This document shows positions 35,328 to 43,225 of a stretch of 64,000 nt of DNA, piece after piece. The notes under the pieces are model-generated. The model was not told the origin of the DNA, did not search any database, and was given only the letters and a program-made list of their open reading frames with translations. The stretch is from assembly GCF_005870035.1 (NCBI RefSeq), contig NZ_SWJG01000001.1, positions 1,785,639 through 1,849,638 of the forward strand, read 5' to 3'. This DNA is from Spirosoma lacussanchae (GTDB taxonomy: Bacteria > Bacteroidota > Bacteroidia > Cytophagales > Spirosomataceae). The stretch's first letter is position 1, and each line of letters opens with the position of its first letter. A program made the position numbers and the translations under genes.

Positions 35328-36011
35328 TTGATACACGCAGCTATTTTTGATATGGATGGGCTGCTGGTGGACTCAGAACCCCACTGGCGGTCAGTAGAAC
35401 AGGAGGTGTTTCGGACCGTAGGGCTGAACCTCACCGACGAAGAGTGTATGCAAACGACAGGCATGCCCATTCCGGCCGTCGTTGACTACTGGTACGGACG
35501 CATGCCCTGGGTCGAAACGCCCGGCCATAGCCGCGCCGAAATCGGGGCTGCCATTACCGAGGGCGCTCACGAACGCATCGGTCGACTGGCCGAACCTATG
35601 CCGGGCGCCCTGGCCATACTCGACTTCTTCGCCGAACAGGGCATAGCCACGGCTATTGCCTCGGCCTCGCCGATGAGTCTTATCGAAGTAGTCGTTAACC
35701 GGATGGATATTCGCGACAGGCTGGTGCTCTGGCACTCGGCTACGCTGGAAAAACGGAACAAGCCGGCGCCCGACGTGTATCTGGGGGCGGCCCGCAAACT
35801 GGCTATCGATCCGGCCCGGTGTCTGGCGTTCGAGGACTCAGGTACGGGGCTGGCCTCGGCCCATGCAGCCGGTATGCGAACAGTAGCGGTACCGGCCGGG
35901 TTCGAAATCCAGGACCCGAAGTTTGCCCTGGCCGATCTAATTATACCATCGCTTACCCAGTTTACCCCGCAGCTGTTTGAACGGCTGCGGTCCATACAGA
36001 ACTATTCCTGA
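35328..36011 (+). CDS. HAD-superfamily sugar phosphatase (HxpB-like)
   Basis: 227 residues. Subfamily IA HAD hydrolase of the hexitol / 2-deoxyglucose-6-phosphatase and beta-phosphoglucomutase-like group. Motif I is FDMDGLLVDSEPHW, motif II the Ser in ASASPMS, motif III the Lys in RNKPAPDVYL, and motif IV EDSGTGLASAHAAGM. The start is a TTG at 35328: the next ATG would remove motif I, and an in-frame TGA sits just upstream. The cap domain is normal. Probable role: dephosphorylating sugar phosphates in the cytoplasm. It follows the hypothetical lipoprotein by four bases. Confidence 0.9.
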   Translation: MIHAAIFDMDGLLVDSEPHWRSVEQEVFRTVGLNLTDEECMQTTGMPIPAVVDYWYGRMPWVETPGHSRAEIGAAITEGAHERIGRLAEPMPGALAILDFFAEQGIATAIASASPMSLIEVVVNRMDIRDRLVLWHSATLEKRNKPAPDVYLGAARKLAIDPARCLAFEDSGTGLASAHAAGMRTVAVPAGFEIQDPKFALADLIIPSLTQFTPQLFERLRSIQNYS

Positions 36012-36039
36012 ATAGAACCACAGAACCCGGTCACCCCTT

Positions 36040-36840
36040 ATGAAAATTTATCAGCTTGACGCTTTCTCCGACCAGCTGTTTGCTGGCAATCCGGCCGCTG
36101 TAGTGGCGCTCCCAGACTGGCTCCCAGACGACCAGATGCAGCGAATTGCGGCTGAAAACAACCTGGCCGAGACGGCCTTTTACGTACAAACCGATCAGGA
36201 AGCCACCTTTCATATCCGGTGGTTTACGCCAACTGTAGAGGTCGACCTGTGTGGCCACGCGACCCTGGCAACCGGCCACGTTGTCTTTTATCTGGAAGAG
36301 AAACCGGATACCGATCAAATTTTCTTCGAGTCGCGCAGCGGCCTGCTCAAGGTATGCCGCGGTGATGATGGCTGGCTCACGCTCGACTTTCCGGCCGATA
36401 TTGTTCATAAAGCGAATGTGCAGCCGCCCGCGCTGGTAGCCAGCCTGGGCGAGAAACCCAGGGCGGTGTACAGGGGAAAAACGGACTACCTGCTGATTTA
36501 CGAAAGCCAGGAACAGATTGAAGCGCTGGCCCCCGATTTCCGGGAGATGGCCACCGTACCGGCCCGGGGGGTAATAGTAACGGCGCCGGGCGATGCCGAT
36601 AGTGGCGTCGATTTCGTGTCCCGTTTCTTCGGGCCCCAGTCCGGCATCGATGAAGACCCCGTAACGGGTTCGGCCCACACTACCCTGACCCCCTACTGGG
36701 CCGAACAGCTGGGGAAAAACGACCTGACGGCCCGCCAGCTGTCGCAGCGGGGTGGCTACCTGCGCTGCAAACTCAACGGCGAACGGGTCGATATTGCCGG
36801 GCAGGTACAACTTTATCTGGTGGGCGACATCCTGATTTAG
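36040..36840 (+). CDS. PhzF family isomerase-like protein
   Basis: 266 residues, cytoplasmic. Two-domain PhzF / diaminopimelate-epimerase-like fold. The catalytic Glu lies in ENNLAETAF (about residue 45); the conserved TVEVDLCGHATLA and GIDEDPVTGSAHTTL blocks follow. The reaction of non-phenazine members is mostly unknown (isomerase or epimerase). No other phenazine genes are here, so phenazine synthesis is not implied. It follows the HAD gene by 28 bases and converges with the amidase gene, leaving only seven bases between stops. Confidence 0.9.
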   Translation: MKIYQLDAFSDQLFAGNPAAVVALPDWLPDDQMQRIAAENNLAETAFYVQTDQEATFHIRWFTPTVEVDLCGHATLATGHVVFYLEEKPDTDQIFFESRSGLLKVCRGDDGWLTLDFPADIVHKANVQPPALVASLGEKPRAVYRGKTDYLLIYESQEQIEALAPDFREMATVPARGVIVTAPGDADSGVDFVSRFFGPQSGIDEDPVTGSAHTTLTPYWAEQLGKNDLTARQLSQRGGYLRCKLNGERVDIAGQVQLYLVGDILI

Positions 36841-36847
36841 CGTTACA

Positions 36848-38065
36848 CTAACGCGCGCTGTCGGCCAGAAACTTTCGGATGCCTCGCCGGATGGCTTTGG
36901 CCATTCGGTGGCGAAACCGCCTGTCAGTAATCAGGGCTTCGTCGGCGGGGTTGCTCAAAAACGGTCCCTCAACCAGCACGTTGGGATAATCGGTCGGGGC
37001 GTTAAAGAAAAAGTTGAAATGCCCAATGTTTCCAAACTCGTTGGGGTGACCGTCGTTGGTTCTGATTTGCAGCAGTTCGTGCAAAATGTGCTGGCTCAAC
37101 GGTCGGAAACCCGGGTGTTTGTAGTACGTGCTGACTCCGCGCACGCCCGCATTGCCGGCCGAGTTGAAATGAATGCTGACGAGCAGGTTGGGTTGCGCCC
37201 GGCGCATGGCCAGAATCCGGGCGGTGGGGCCCAGTAGGGTATCGATAGCGCGGGTCATCAGTACCTGGCTACCGGCCCGTTCGAGGAGCCGTTGCAGCCG
37301 CAGGGCCACATCGAGGGTCATTTCTTTCTCCAGTTTTCCGGTTTGCTGGCCGCGCGCACCTGTGTTGGAGCCTCCATGGCCTGCGTCTACGGCGATTGCC
37401 AGGTCCCGTAATCGGGGTCGGCGGGGCGGTCGACGCACGCGGATCAGCAGTGTGTTGCGTTGATAATAGATCGCGTAGCCCCAGGGCTGCCGGTGCTTCA
37501 GATCAATATTAATTCGGACGGTTTCGTCGGCGAGCTGCTCAAACCAGACTCGCTTCACTTCGGTAGCCGAGGCCAGTTGGGTAATCCAGTTCGTGTTGGC
37601 AGTAGCGCCAAAAACATCGACAATAAGCTGGCCGGGGTCGTTATGTATCTGACTCCGGTAGGGCAGTCGGGCGGGCAACCGAACCGCTACGTAATCGAAG
37701 GGCCGGGTCGAGTCGCCCGATACGGTCCAGTTGTTGATGAACCTCGCCGAACCGGGCTGGCGGGCCGTCAGGGTGTCGGCTGTGATCTGGTCTGTCGGAA
37801 CAAAGGCCGACAGGGTAGGAGAAAGCCGCACCCGCCATAATCGGGACATGGTATCGAGCCCGGTTATCCGGAGTACGACCCCGGAGTCGAGGGTTTCCAT
37901 GCGGGCTCCGCCGAGTCGGTCGGTACCCTGGCCGTAATAGAGTGGAGTCAGGGCGGTGCGTGTGTAGCCCGTCAGCAGCGTGTCGCGCAGAACCGGTGTC
38001 TGGGCCACCAGTCCCGTATGGATCAGGGCGAAAGCGCTAACAGATAGCCAGTTAAATGCCTTCAT
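36848..38065 (-). CDS. N-acetylmuramoyl-L-alanine amidase (Amidase_3)
   Basis: 405 residues from the ATG at 38065, which begins a signal peptide (KAFNWLSVSAFALIHTGLVAQ). The N-terminal 200 residues form a beta-rich AMIN/SH3-like part. The amidase_3 domain starts at VDAGHGG (zinc His near residue 227), continues through KLEKEMTLDVALRL (zinc Glu) and VSIHFNSA (zinc His), and the catalytic Glu is in VLVEGPFLSN. The enzyme cleaves the bond between MurNAc and the peptide stem, for cell separation. The ATG overlaps the 3' end of the DoxX gene by 14 bases, so the two are translationally linked. Length is typical of Bacteroidota AmiC-like enzymes. Confidence 0.92.
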   Translation of the reverse strand: MKAFNWLSVSAFALIHTGLVAQTPVLRDTLLTGYTRTALTPLYYGQGTDRLGGARMETLDSGVVLRITGLDTMSRLWRVRLSPTLSAFVPTDQITADTLTARQPGSARFINNWTVSGDSTRPFDYVAVRLPARLPYRSQIHNDPGQLIVDVFGATANTNWITQLASATEVKRVWFEQLADETVRINIDLKHRQPWGYAIYYQRNTLLIRVRRPPRRPRLRDLAIAVDAGHGGSNTGARGQQTGKLEKEMTLDVALRLQRLLERAGSQVLMTRAIDTLLGPTARILAMRRAQPNLLVSIHFNSAGNAGVRGVSTYYKHPGFRPLSQHILHELLQIRTNDGHPNEFGNIGHFNFFFNAPTDYPNVLVEGPFLSNPADEALITDRRFRHRMAKAIRRGIRKFLADSAR

Positions 38066-38465
38066 CAATGGATGGTTTACCGGGACCGTTGAGTAGTAAG
38101 AATACGCTGACGGCCCAGATCGTAAGGGCTGGAAGGGTGTTTTTAAACGTATCACCAATGGCTACATGGGCAACCAGTAGGGCCAGCGAAAAGTTGATGA
38201 TCAGGAACAGGGCGGCCCAGCGGGTTTTCCAGCCCAGCACCAGCAGGATACAGCCAATAAATTCGGTATAGGCCGACAGTGCTGCACTCACCATCGGCAG
38301 CGGAAAGCCCAGACTGGTAAGCCAGTCGGCATAACCTGGCAAGCCCTCCGACGGGTTGAGCGCCGTATGGCCCGCAGCGTCGAAAAGCTGGTAGGCAACA
38401 ACCAGCCGAATCAGGAATGGTGCGTAAGCCTGGTAACGGTCCAGACTATTCAACAGAGTGTTCAT
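38052..38465 (-). CDS. DoxX family membrane protein
   Basis: 137 residues with four hydrophobic segments (starting around residues 15, 60, 82 and 112). The form (APFLIRLVVAYQLFDAAGH; YTEFIGCILLVLGWKTRWAAL) fits DoxX/TQO-small-subunit-like proteins of unclear function, sometimes tied to redox or oxidative stress. Its end overlaps the start of the amidase gene. The upstream neighbour, a DUF4198 protein, ends 12 bases before it, so three genes probably form one unit. Confidence 0.85.
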   Translation of the reverse strand: MNTLLNSLDRYQAYAPFLIRLVVAYQLFDAAGHTALNPSEGLPGYADWLTSLGFPLPMVSAALSAYTEFIGCILLVLGWKTRWAALFLIINFSLALLVAHVAIGDTFKNTLPALTIWAVSVFLLLNGPGKPSIDEGI

Positions 38466-38477
38466 ACAACATACGAA

Positions 38478-39290
38478 TTATCGACAGCCAAACGTCAGGC
38501 TGCCCCAGAAACTATGCCAGTCGGCCCGACCATACCGGGCCTGGGCTGTATCGCTGGCCGGAACCATATGCACTACACTGATCATATTCTGACCCGATCG
38601 GAGCCGGAACCGAACGCGTCCCTGCTGATCGGATCGTTGCTGTTCTTCAGCAAGTCGGTTGGCTGCGTTACGATTCCAGTATCGAACCAGCGCATTCGCT
38701 ACCGGCTTTTTCCCAAACAAAATCTGGAATTCGCCCTGCTGCCCGGCCCGCTGGTCGTAAGGGTTTCGGCTGGCCCGTATGTCGAGCGGTAAGTTGGTGT
38801 TGGCCGCAAAAGTCCCGTCCGTTTTCTGGCCTACCTGTACAAGAGTCTTTACGCAGCGCTGGTACAATTCCCGACTGGGCTTACGGCTGTCGCCCCGTTG
38901 CTGCCGGGCCGCAATAATTGCGTCGAGCCCATCTTCTTTCAGGTACAGCAGAAAGCTATCGGCCTTCATCGTCAGAAACTTGGGCGTGTTGCTGAAACTG
39001 AACAGGTGAGTGCCGGGTGAAGTAAGTACTACGGATACATCACCGTATGTATCGCCGGATAGGGTTGGGCTAAGGTCGGTGGTACCGGTAGCTGTGTAGT
39101 GCCTGTACTGAATGATTCGATTCTTCCTGCCCTCCGAACGCTCACCCAGAAACCCCTCGCCAACCAGAATCTTCAAACTGATCCGGTTGCCAGCCTGAGC
39201 AAAATACTGACTTGGCTGCAACCAGAACTCGTGAGCCAGTACTATACCGGCTCCTACGCACAGCCCAAAAGTGATCCAGAATTTTTTCAC
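38478..39290 (-). CDS. DUF4198 family exported protein
   Basis: 270 residues from a GTG at 39290. A signal peptide (KKFWITFGLCVGAGIVLAHEF) places HEFW, a hallmark of DUF4198 proteins, at the mature N-terminus, with its metal-type His. Beta-rich body (ISLKILVGEGFLGE; GDVSVVLTSPGTHLFSFSN), later FGKKPVANALVRYWNRN, LRSGQNMISVVHMV and DWHSFWGSLTFGC. The family is related to NikM/CbiK-like periplasmic metal (Ni/Co) proteins of uncertain role. An open frame continues upstream for over 120 codons but does not resemble the family and runs through a promoter on the opposite strand. First gene of a likely unit with DoxX and the amidase. Confidence 0.82.
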   Translation of the reverse strand: MKKFWITFGLCVGAGIVLAHEFWLQPSQYFAQAGNRISLKILVGEGFLGERSEGRKNRIIQYRHYTATGTTDLSPTLSGDTYGDVSVVLTSPGTHLFSFSNTPKFLTMKADSFLLYLKEDGLDAIIAARQQRGDSRKPSRELYQRCVKTLVQVGQKTDGTFAANTNLPLDIRASRNPYDQRAGQQGEFQILFGKKPVANALVRYWNRNAANRLAEEQQRSDQQGRVRFRLRSGQNMISVVHMVPASDTAQARYGRADWHSFWGSLTFGCR

Positions 39291-39298
39291 AAATCTTA

Positions 39299-39329
39299 TT
39301 TGTATTAAATCTAAATAGATATACCTTTG
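39299..39329 (+). promoter_or_regulatory. Model Bacteroidota promoter
   Basis: TTTG at 39299-39302, exactly 19 bases, then TACCTTTG at 39322-39329: both boxes and the spacing match the consensus. It fires to the right, with a predicted start near 39336, onto the small Cys-rich gene, and lies nine bases from the start of the divergent DUF4198 gene. Confidence 0.8.
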
Positions 39330-39356
39330 TTGTATACCAGCAGCCAGTAACCAGTC

Positions 39357-39512
39357 ATGACTGACGATTCTTTCTCTTCTGTAACAACCCATCCTGCCTC
39401 TGATGCGAAACCGCTTCTGTCGTTCAACGCTTTTGTTGGACAGGAGTGCGTGCTGAAGAAATGCTGCAAGAAGTACAAAAAGGGCAAACGCTGCAAGAAG
39501 TGTCCGGACTGA
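39357..39512 (+). CDS. Small Cys/Lys-rich protein, 51 residues
   Basis: A complete short gene right behind a model promoter, leader about 20 bases. The N-terminal 29 residues are neutral and Ser/Thr-rich (MTDDSFSSVTTHPASDAK); the C-terminal 22 residues have five Cys and eleven Lys or Arg, with the pattern C-x4-CC-KKYKKGKRC-KKCPD. I recognise KKCCKKYKKGKRCKKCP as a motif seen in very short Bacteroidota proteins of unknown function. The Cys spacing suggests metal binding or disulphides and the charge suggests nucleic-acid or membrane contact, both inference. It is followed 49 bases later by an acetyltransferase gene that may share the transcript. Confidence 0.75.
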   Translation: MTDDSFSSVTTHPASDAKPLLSFNAFVGQECVLKKCCKKYKKGKRCKKCPD

Positions 39513-39561
39513 TCGGTCGGAATTTGCCGAACGTTTGGCGTCTGTATACCATCTTTGCCGG

Positions 39562-40023
39562 ATGAACATTCGGTACGAACGGGTAGTCGGCTGGCCGGCC
39601 GAGCCCCTGGTTGCATCTTTTCTTTCCCTCCTCAGTTCCGTATTTTCTACCCGTACCAAGGCCGATCTGCTGGCCGAGTTACACTATCAGCACGCCCGAA
39701 CGCCACTATTGACCGAGCTGGCTATCGATTCGCTTCACGAGCAGGTGGTTGGCTGTAAGCTGGGGTACGAACGCAAACCCGGTCATTTCTACAGCTGGCT
39801 TGGCTGCGTCGATCCGGCTTGTCGAGGGCAGGGAATTGCGTCAGAGCTGATGCGTCGGCAGCACGACTGGTGTCGGGAACAGGGCTATCATACCATCCGT
39901 ACCCAAACCTATAACCAGTGGCGCGAGATGCTGATCCTCAATCTTCGGTTCGGCTTTGCCATTACCGGAACCCTGCAAGGCCCGCATGGGCTGACCATCG
40001 TGCTGGAAAAATCGCTGCTTTGA
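39562..40023 (+). CDS. GNAT family N-acetyltransferase
   Basis: 153 residues from the ATG at 39562 (MNIRYERVV). Acetyl-CoA binding motif A reads GCVDPACRGQGIASELMRRQ, with the RxxGxA core, followed by the helix HDWCREQGYHTIRTQT and NLRFGFAITGT near the end. Substrate is not recognisable. A CATCTTTG box one base off the -7 consensus lies at 39550, but the distance to the ATG is too short for it to be used with confidence. It lies 49 bases after the small Cys-rich gene; acetylation of that Lys-rich protein is an untested possibility. Confidence 0.88.
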   Translation: MNIRYERVVGWPAEPLVASFLSLLSSVFSTRTKADLLAELHYQHARTPLLTELAIDSLHEQVVGCKLGYERKPGHFYSWLGCVDPACRGQGIASELMRRQHDWCREQGYHTIRTQTYNQWREMLILNLRFGFAITGTLQGPHGLTIVLEKSLL

Positions 40024-40079
40024 CCGGTGGCGGGCCGGTTGGGTGAACCTGCGGTTCTGGTTTGGTGTCATATACCTAC

Positions 40080-41246
40080 ATGCATCTGTACGTTCACATA
40101 CCCTTCTGCAAGCAGGCCTGTCATTACTGCGACTTTCACTTTAGTACAAGCCTGGGCCAGAAATCGGCGCTGGTCGATGCGTTATGCGCCGAGCTGGCCA
40201 TGCAGGCCGACTACCTGCCGAACAAAACGCTGGAGACGATCTACCTGGGCGGGGGAACGCCCTCCCTGCTGACCGAGGCCGAACTGGATCAGCTTTTTAG
40301 TACCATTTACCGACAGTTTACCCTGGTTGCCGGTGCCAGCGGTACGTTACCCGAAATAACCCTCGAAGCCAATCCGGACGATTTGAATCCCGACAAGCTT
40401 CGCATGCTGAACCGCTACGTGAATCGGCTCAGCATCGGGATTCAGACCTTCGACGAACCTACTCTCCGGTGGATGAACCGGGCGCATACAGCCGTCGAAG
40501 CGCATGCCTGCGTCAGCCAGGCGCGCAACGCCGGGTTTGAGAACCTGAGCGTAGACCTGATCTACGGCATCCCTGTCCGGGACACGTCGGTCCGGGACAC
40601 GTCGGCCTGGCAAACGGATGTGGAGACCATGCTGGCCCTGCCCGTTACCCACCTGTCGGCCTATGCACTGACCATTGAGTCGGACACTGCATTTGGCCGG
40701 TGGACAAAAACCGGGAAACTGCCCCCCGCCGATGAGGGCCTGGCGGCTACACAATTCGAAGAGCTGACGCAGGCGCTAACCGGGGCCGGGTACCACCAGT
40801 ACGAAATATCCAACTTTGCCCGGCCGAACGACAGGGGGCAGATTCAGTATGCACGGCATAATACGGCCTACTGGCAGCGTCGGCCTTACCTCGGCATCGG
40901 ACCCAGTGCCCATTCGTACAATGGTTTCTCGCGCCAATACAACATAGCCAACAATGGACGTTATATCGCTGCGATCAGCGCCGGTACGTTGCCCGCCACG
41001 GTGGAGGAGCTGTCGGTAGCCGATCAGGTGAACGAGTACCTCCTGACGGGATTGCGTACCCAATGGGGCTGTTCGGTTGCTGAGCTGAGCGAACTGCTGG
41101 GCGCCGACTTTACTCAGGTGCAGGCCCGCGAACTGAACCGACTGTATGCGTCGGGCTGGTTGACGAACGAGGGCGGGCAGTTGCTTCTGACCCAGGCCGG
41201 TAAGCTCTTTGCCGACCGGGTATCCGCCACGCTGTTCGTAGAGTAA
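40080..41246 (+). CDS. hemW: Radical SAM heme chaperone HemW
   Basis: 388 residues from the ATG at 40080. The 4Fe-4S radical SAM motif is C10-x3-C14-x2-C17 within PFCKQACHYCDF, followed by IYLGGGTPSLL and SIGIQTFDEPTLRWMNR. It lacks the extra Cys that distinguishes true oxygen-independent coproporphyrinogen oxidase (HemN), so HemW, a heme carrier to respiratory enzymes, is the better call. An unusual feature is a 15-base tandem duplication at 40575-40604 that gives VRDTSVRDTS in the protein, in a loop after DLIYGIP. The frame is kept. The preceding gene ends 56 bases upstream. Confidence 0.92.
   Translation: MHLYVHIPFCKQACHYCDFHFSTSLGQKSALVDALCAELAMQADYLPNKTLETIYLGGGTPSLLTEAELDQLFSTIYRQFTLVAGASGTLPEITLEANPDDLNPDKLRMLNRYVNRLSIGIQTFDEPTLRWMNRAHTAVEAHACVSQARNAGFENLSVDLIYGIPVRDTSVRDTSAWQTDVETMLALPVTHLSAYALTIESDTAFGRWTKTGKLPPADEGLAATQFEELTQALTGAGYHQYEISNFARPNDRGQIQYARHNTAYWQRRPYLGIGPSAHSYNGFSRQYNIANNGRYIAAISAGTLPATVEELSVADQVNEYLLTGLRTQWGCSVAELSELLGADFTQVQARELNRLYASGWLTNEGGQLLLTQAGKLFADRVSATLFVE
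40575..40604 (+). repeat. 15-base tandem duplication inside hemW
   Basis: Two perfect adjacent copies (40575-40589 and 40590-40604) add five residues, VRDTS, without changing the frame. The two copies are identical at every base, which suggests a recent slippage event. Confidence 0.85.
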
Positions 41247-41352
41247 CGCTCTGGTTGGGTGTTGCCCCAGAATAGAAATTGTCTATCCTGTCGATTCGGC
41301 GTTCGGATTTCCGGTATCAATACTGCTATTTTCGCGCAACAGACCCGCATTT

Positions 41353-42183
41353 ATGAATCCGCAACGTCGTGCCAACACCTTTCGCGATATGCCGCAGCAA
41401 CCCCGCCCCAAAGCGACTCATGCGTCAACGAGCCGCCTGCAGAAGACGGGACGCTGGCAACAGGCGCGCGGGTTTATCCGGCAGCGGCCCCTGCTGGAAC
41501 GAATGTACTGGTTCTGCATCAAGGCGTTTCTATGGTTGTTCTTCGGGTCGATCGGCTACGTGATCGCGCTGAAATACGTGCCCGTCTGGGTAACGCCCCT
41601 GGTTGTGTCGCGCTGGTTCGATACGGTCGGTACCGACGAGCCGGGGCGGGTCTACAAGAAATGGCGACCCTACGACGAGATCAGCAAAGAAGCCGCCCTG
41701 GCTGTAGTCGCATCCGAAGATCAGGCCTTCCCGACGCACTGGGGGTTCGATTTTGACGAGATCCAGGATGCGATCAAAGAGAACCAGCATCGGAAACGGC
41801 CACGTGGTGCCAGTACCATCTCGCAGCAGGTCGCCAAGAATGTGTTTCTCTGGAACGGGCGGAGCTACATCCGCAAGGGCCTGGAAGTGTACTTCACCGT
41901 ACTGATCGAGCTGATCTGGGGCAAGAAACGAATTCTGGAAGTATATCTGAACGTGGCCGAAACGGGGCCGATGACGTTTGGAGTAGAAGCCGCCAGTCAG
42001 CGGTTCTACGGCCATTCATCCACCACGCTCAGCCGCAACGAAGCGGCCCGTATTGCCGCTGTTCTACCTAATCCCCGGCAGTTGTCGATTCAGAAGCCGT
42101 CGAACTACGTGCAGCGACGAACCCGCCAGATTGCCCGGCAGATGCGTTACCTCGGTGGGCAGAAATACATCCGGAATTTGTAG
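41353..42183 (+). CDS. mtgA: Monofunctional peptidoglycan transglycosylase
   Basis: 276 residues. Basic cytoplasmic N-terminus, one membrane anchor around residues 57-75 (KAFLWLFFGSIGYVIAL), and a periplasmic GT51 domain: catalytic Glu in VASEDQAFPTHWGFD (about residue 122), then RGASTISQQVAKNVFLW and RILEVYLNVAETG with the second Glu. It polymerises lipid II into glycan strands without a transpeptidase domain. Length is typical of MtgA plus an extended, Arg-rich N-terminus. Its left neighbour is hemW, and it probably has its own promoter (none found). Confidence 0.94.
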   Translation: MNPQRRANTFRDMPQQPRPKATHASTSRLQKTGRWQQARGFIRQRPLLERMYWFCIKAFLWLFFGSIGYVIALKYVPVWVTPLVVSRWFDTVGTDEPGRVYKKWRPYDEISKEAALAVVASEDQAFPTHWGFDFDEIQDAIKENQHRKRPRGASTISQQVAKNVFLWNGRSYIRKGLEVYFTVLIELIWGKKRILEVYLNVAETGPMTFGVEAASQRFYGHSSTTLSRNEAARIAAVLPNPRQLSIQKPSNYVQRRTRQIARQMRYLGGQKYIRNL

Positions 42184-42223
42184 AGTGGTGATACAGGAGC
42201 GGGCTCGCTCGGCAGAACGTCTG

Positions 42224-42577
42224 CTAAAACAAACCCCGGCCCAGCAGGTGCTCGATCGAGACCGGCTCGTGGTGCAGAATAAAGAAATAAATCAGGCCCG
42301 CCAATACCACGTAGCTGATAGCCAGCCACTTTCTTTTCTGGGCAAACTCGGCCGGATGGTGGTAGTAGTCATAAATCATGGACGCCGACAGGCCCATGAC
42401 CATCAAAAAGAACGCGAACACCCCAAAATCTGTTCGGTATGTACTCACTGACTGCATGAAGCGGGCACCTGACAAAATGTACAATAGCCAGCAGCCAAAA
42501 CCGGCCCGGTAGAGGTATACGCTCAGCCGCCGGTCGTTTTTCAGGTCAAAGAGGTCGTCAGTGAATTTTTCGGACAT
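42224..42577 (-). CDS. Small membrane protein, function unknown
   Basis: 117 residues with three hydrophobic segments (about 28-40, 52-72 and 84-102), preceded by a polar N-terminus (SEKFTDDLFDLKNDRRLSVYL) and with YDYYHHPAEFAQKRKW between segments. I do not recognise a family. It converges with mtgA and diverges from the OsmC gene, so it stands alone. The ATG is at the right end, clearly before a non-coding gap of 60 bases. Confidence 0.75.
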   Translation of the reverse strand: MSEKFTDDLFDLKNDRRLSVYLYRAGFGCWLLYILSGARFMQSVSTYRTDFGVFAFFLMVMGLSASMIYDYYHHPAEFAQKRKWLAISYVVLAGLIYFFILHHEPVSIEHLLGRGLF

Positions 42578-42637
42578 GACTCCGTTTGTTTAAGTCTGTG
42601 AAAGTACAAACGATACCCTATAAACGCAAGAAATACA

Positions 42638-43099
42638 ATGCTTGATTCACAACCGGTTGCCACTGTTCCTGAATTTAATACGATGCAGGTAGAACTCGTT
42701 CGGGTCGACGATGCCTTTCATTTTGAGGCCGTTGGTACGTCGGGTGTTGTGCAGCATATTGACGCAGCAACCGACATTGGCGGGCACAATGCCGGGGCTC
42801 GTCCCATGGAGATGCTGCTGATGGGACTGGCTGGCTGTTCGGCCATTGATGTCATCCTGATTCTGCAGAAACAGAAGCAGGTTATCGAAGGATTCCGGCT
42901 GTCGGTCGACGGGCTTCGTCAGAAGGGAGCTACGCCCGCCCCCTTCCAGAAGATTCACCTGACCTATACGTTGAAGGGCGCTCTCGATGCTGATCGCGTA
43001 AAGCGCGCCATCGACCTGTCGATGGATAAATACTGTTCTGCCACGGCCCAGTTCCGGCCTACTGCGGACATTACCTACTCGTTCGAGATTGAATCTTAG
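42638..43099 (+). CDS. OsmC family peroxiredoxin-like protein
   Basis: 153 residues, cytoplasmic. OsmC/Ohr fold with the two redox Cys in MGLAGCSAIDVILIL (about residue 69) and DKYCSATAQF (about 134), preceded by the ARPMEMLLMG block in place of GPNPYELL-like sequence. Members reduce organic hydroperoxides, although this YhfA-like branch is poorly characterised. Single gene, divergent from the small membrane protein and followed by thyA after 126 bases. Confidence 0.92.
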   Translation: MLDSQPVATVPEFNTMQVELVRVDDAFHFEAVGTSGVVQHIDAATDIGGHNAGARPMEMLLMGLAGCSAIDVILILQKQKQVIEGFRLSVDGLRQKGATPAPFQKIHLTYTLKGALDADRVKRAIDLSMDKYCSATAQFRPTADITYSFEIES

Positions 43100-43225
43100 G
43101 TTCTTACCGGCGCGCATCCGGTTTGGGTACTGATACCGGCCGGCGCGCGCGGTATGAAAAAAGCAATTGGCCTGTTGACTTCCGGCCGGTAACTACCGAC
43201 TTTTGGGTTCATTTCGACATCGCCC

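Noticed and set aside
39291-39659. N-terminal extension of the DUF4198 protein by 123 residues
   Set aside because: It would bury the signal peptide in the middle of the protein and read through the opposite-strand promoter and the small Cys-rich gene.
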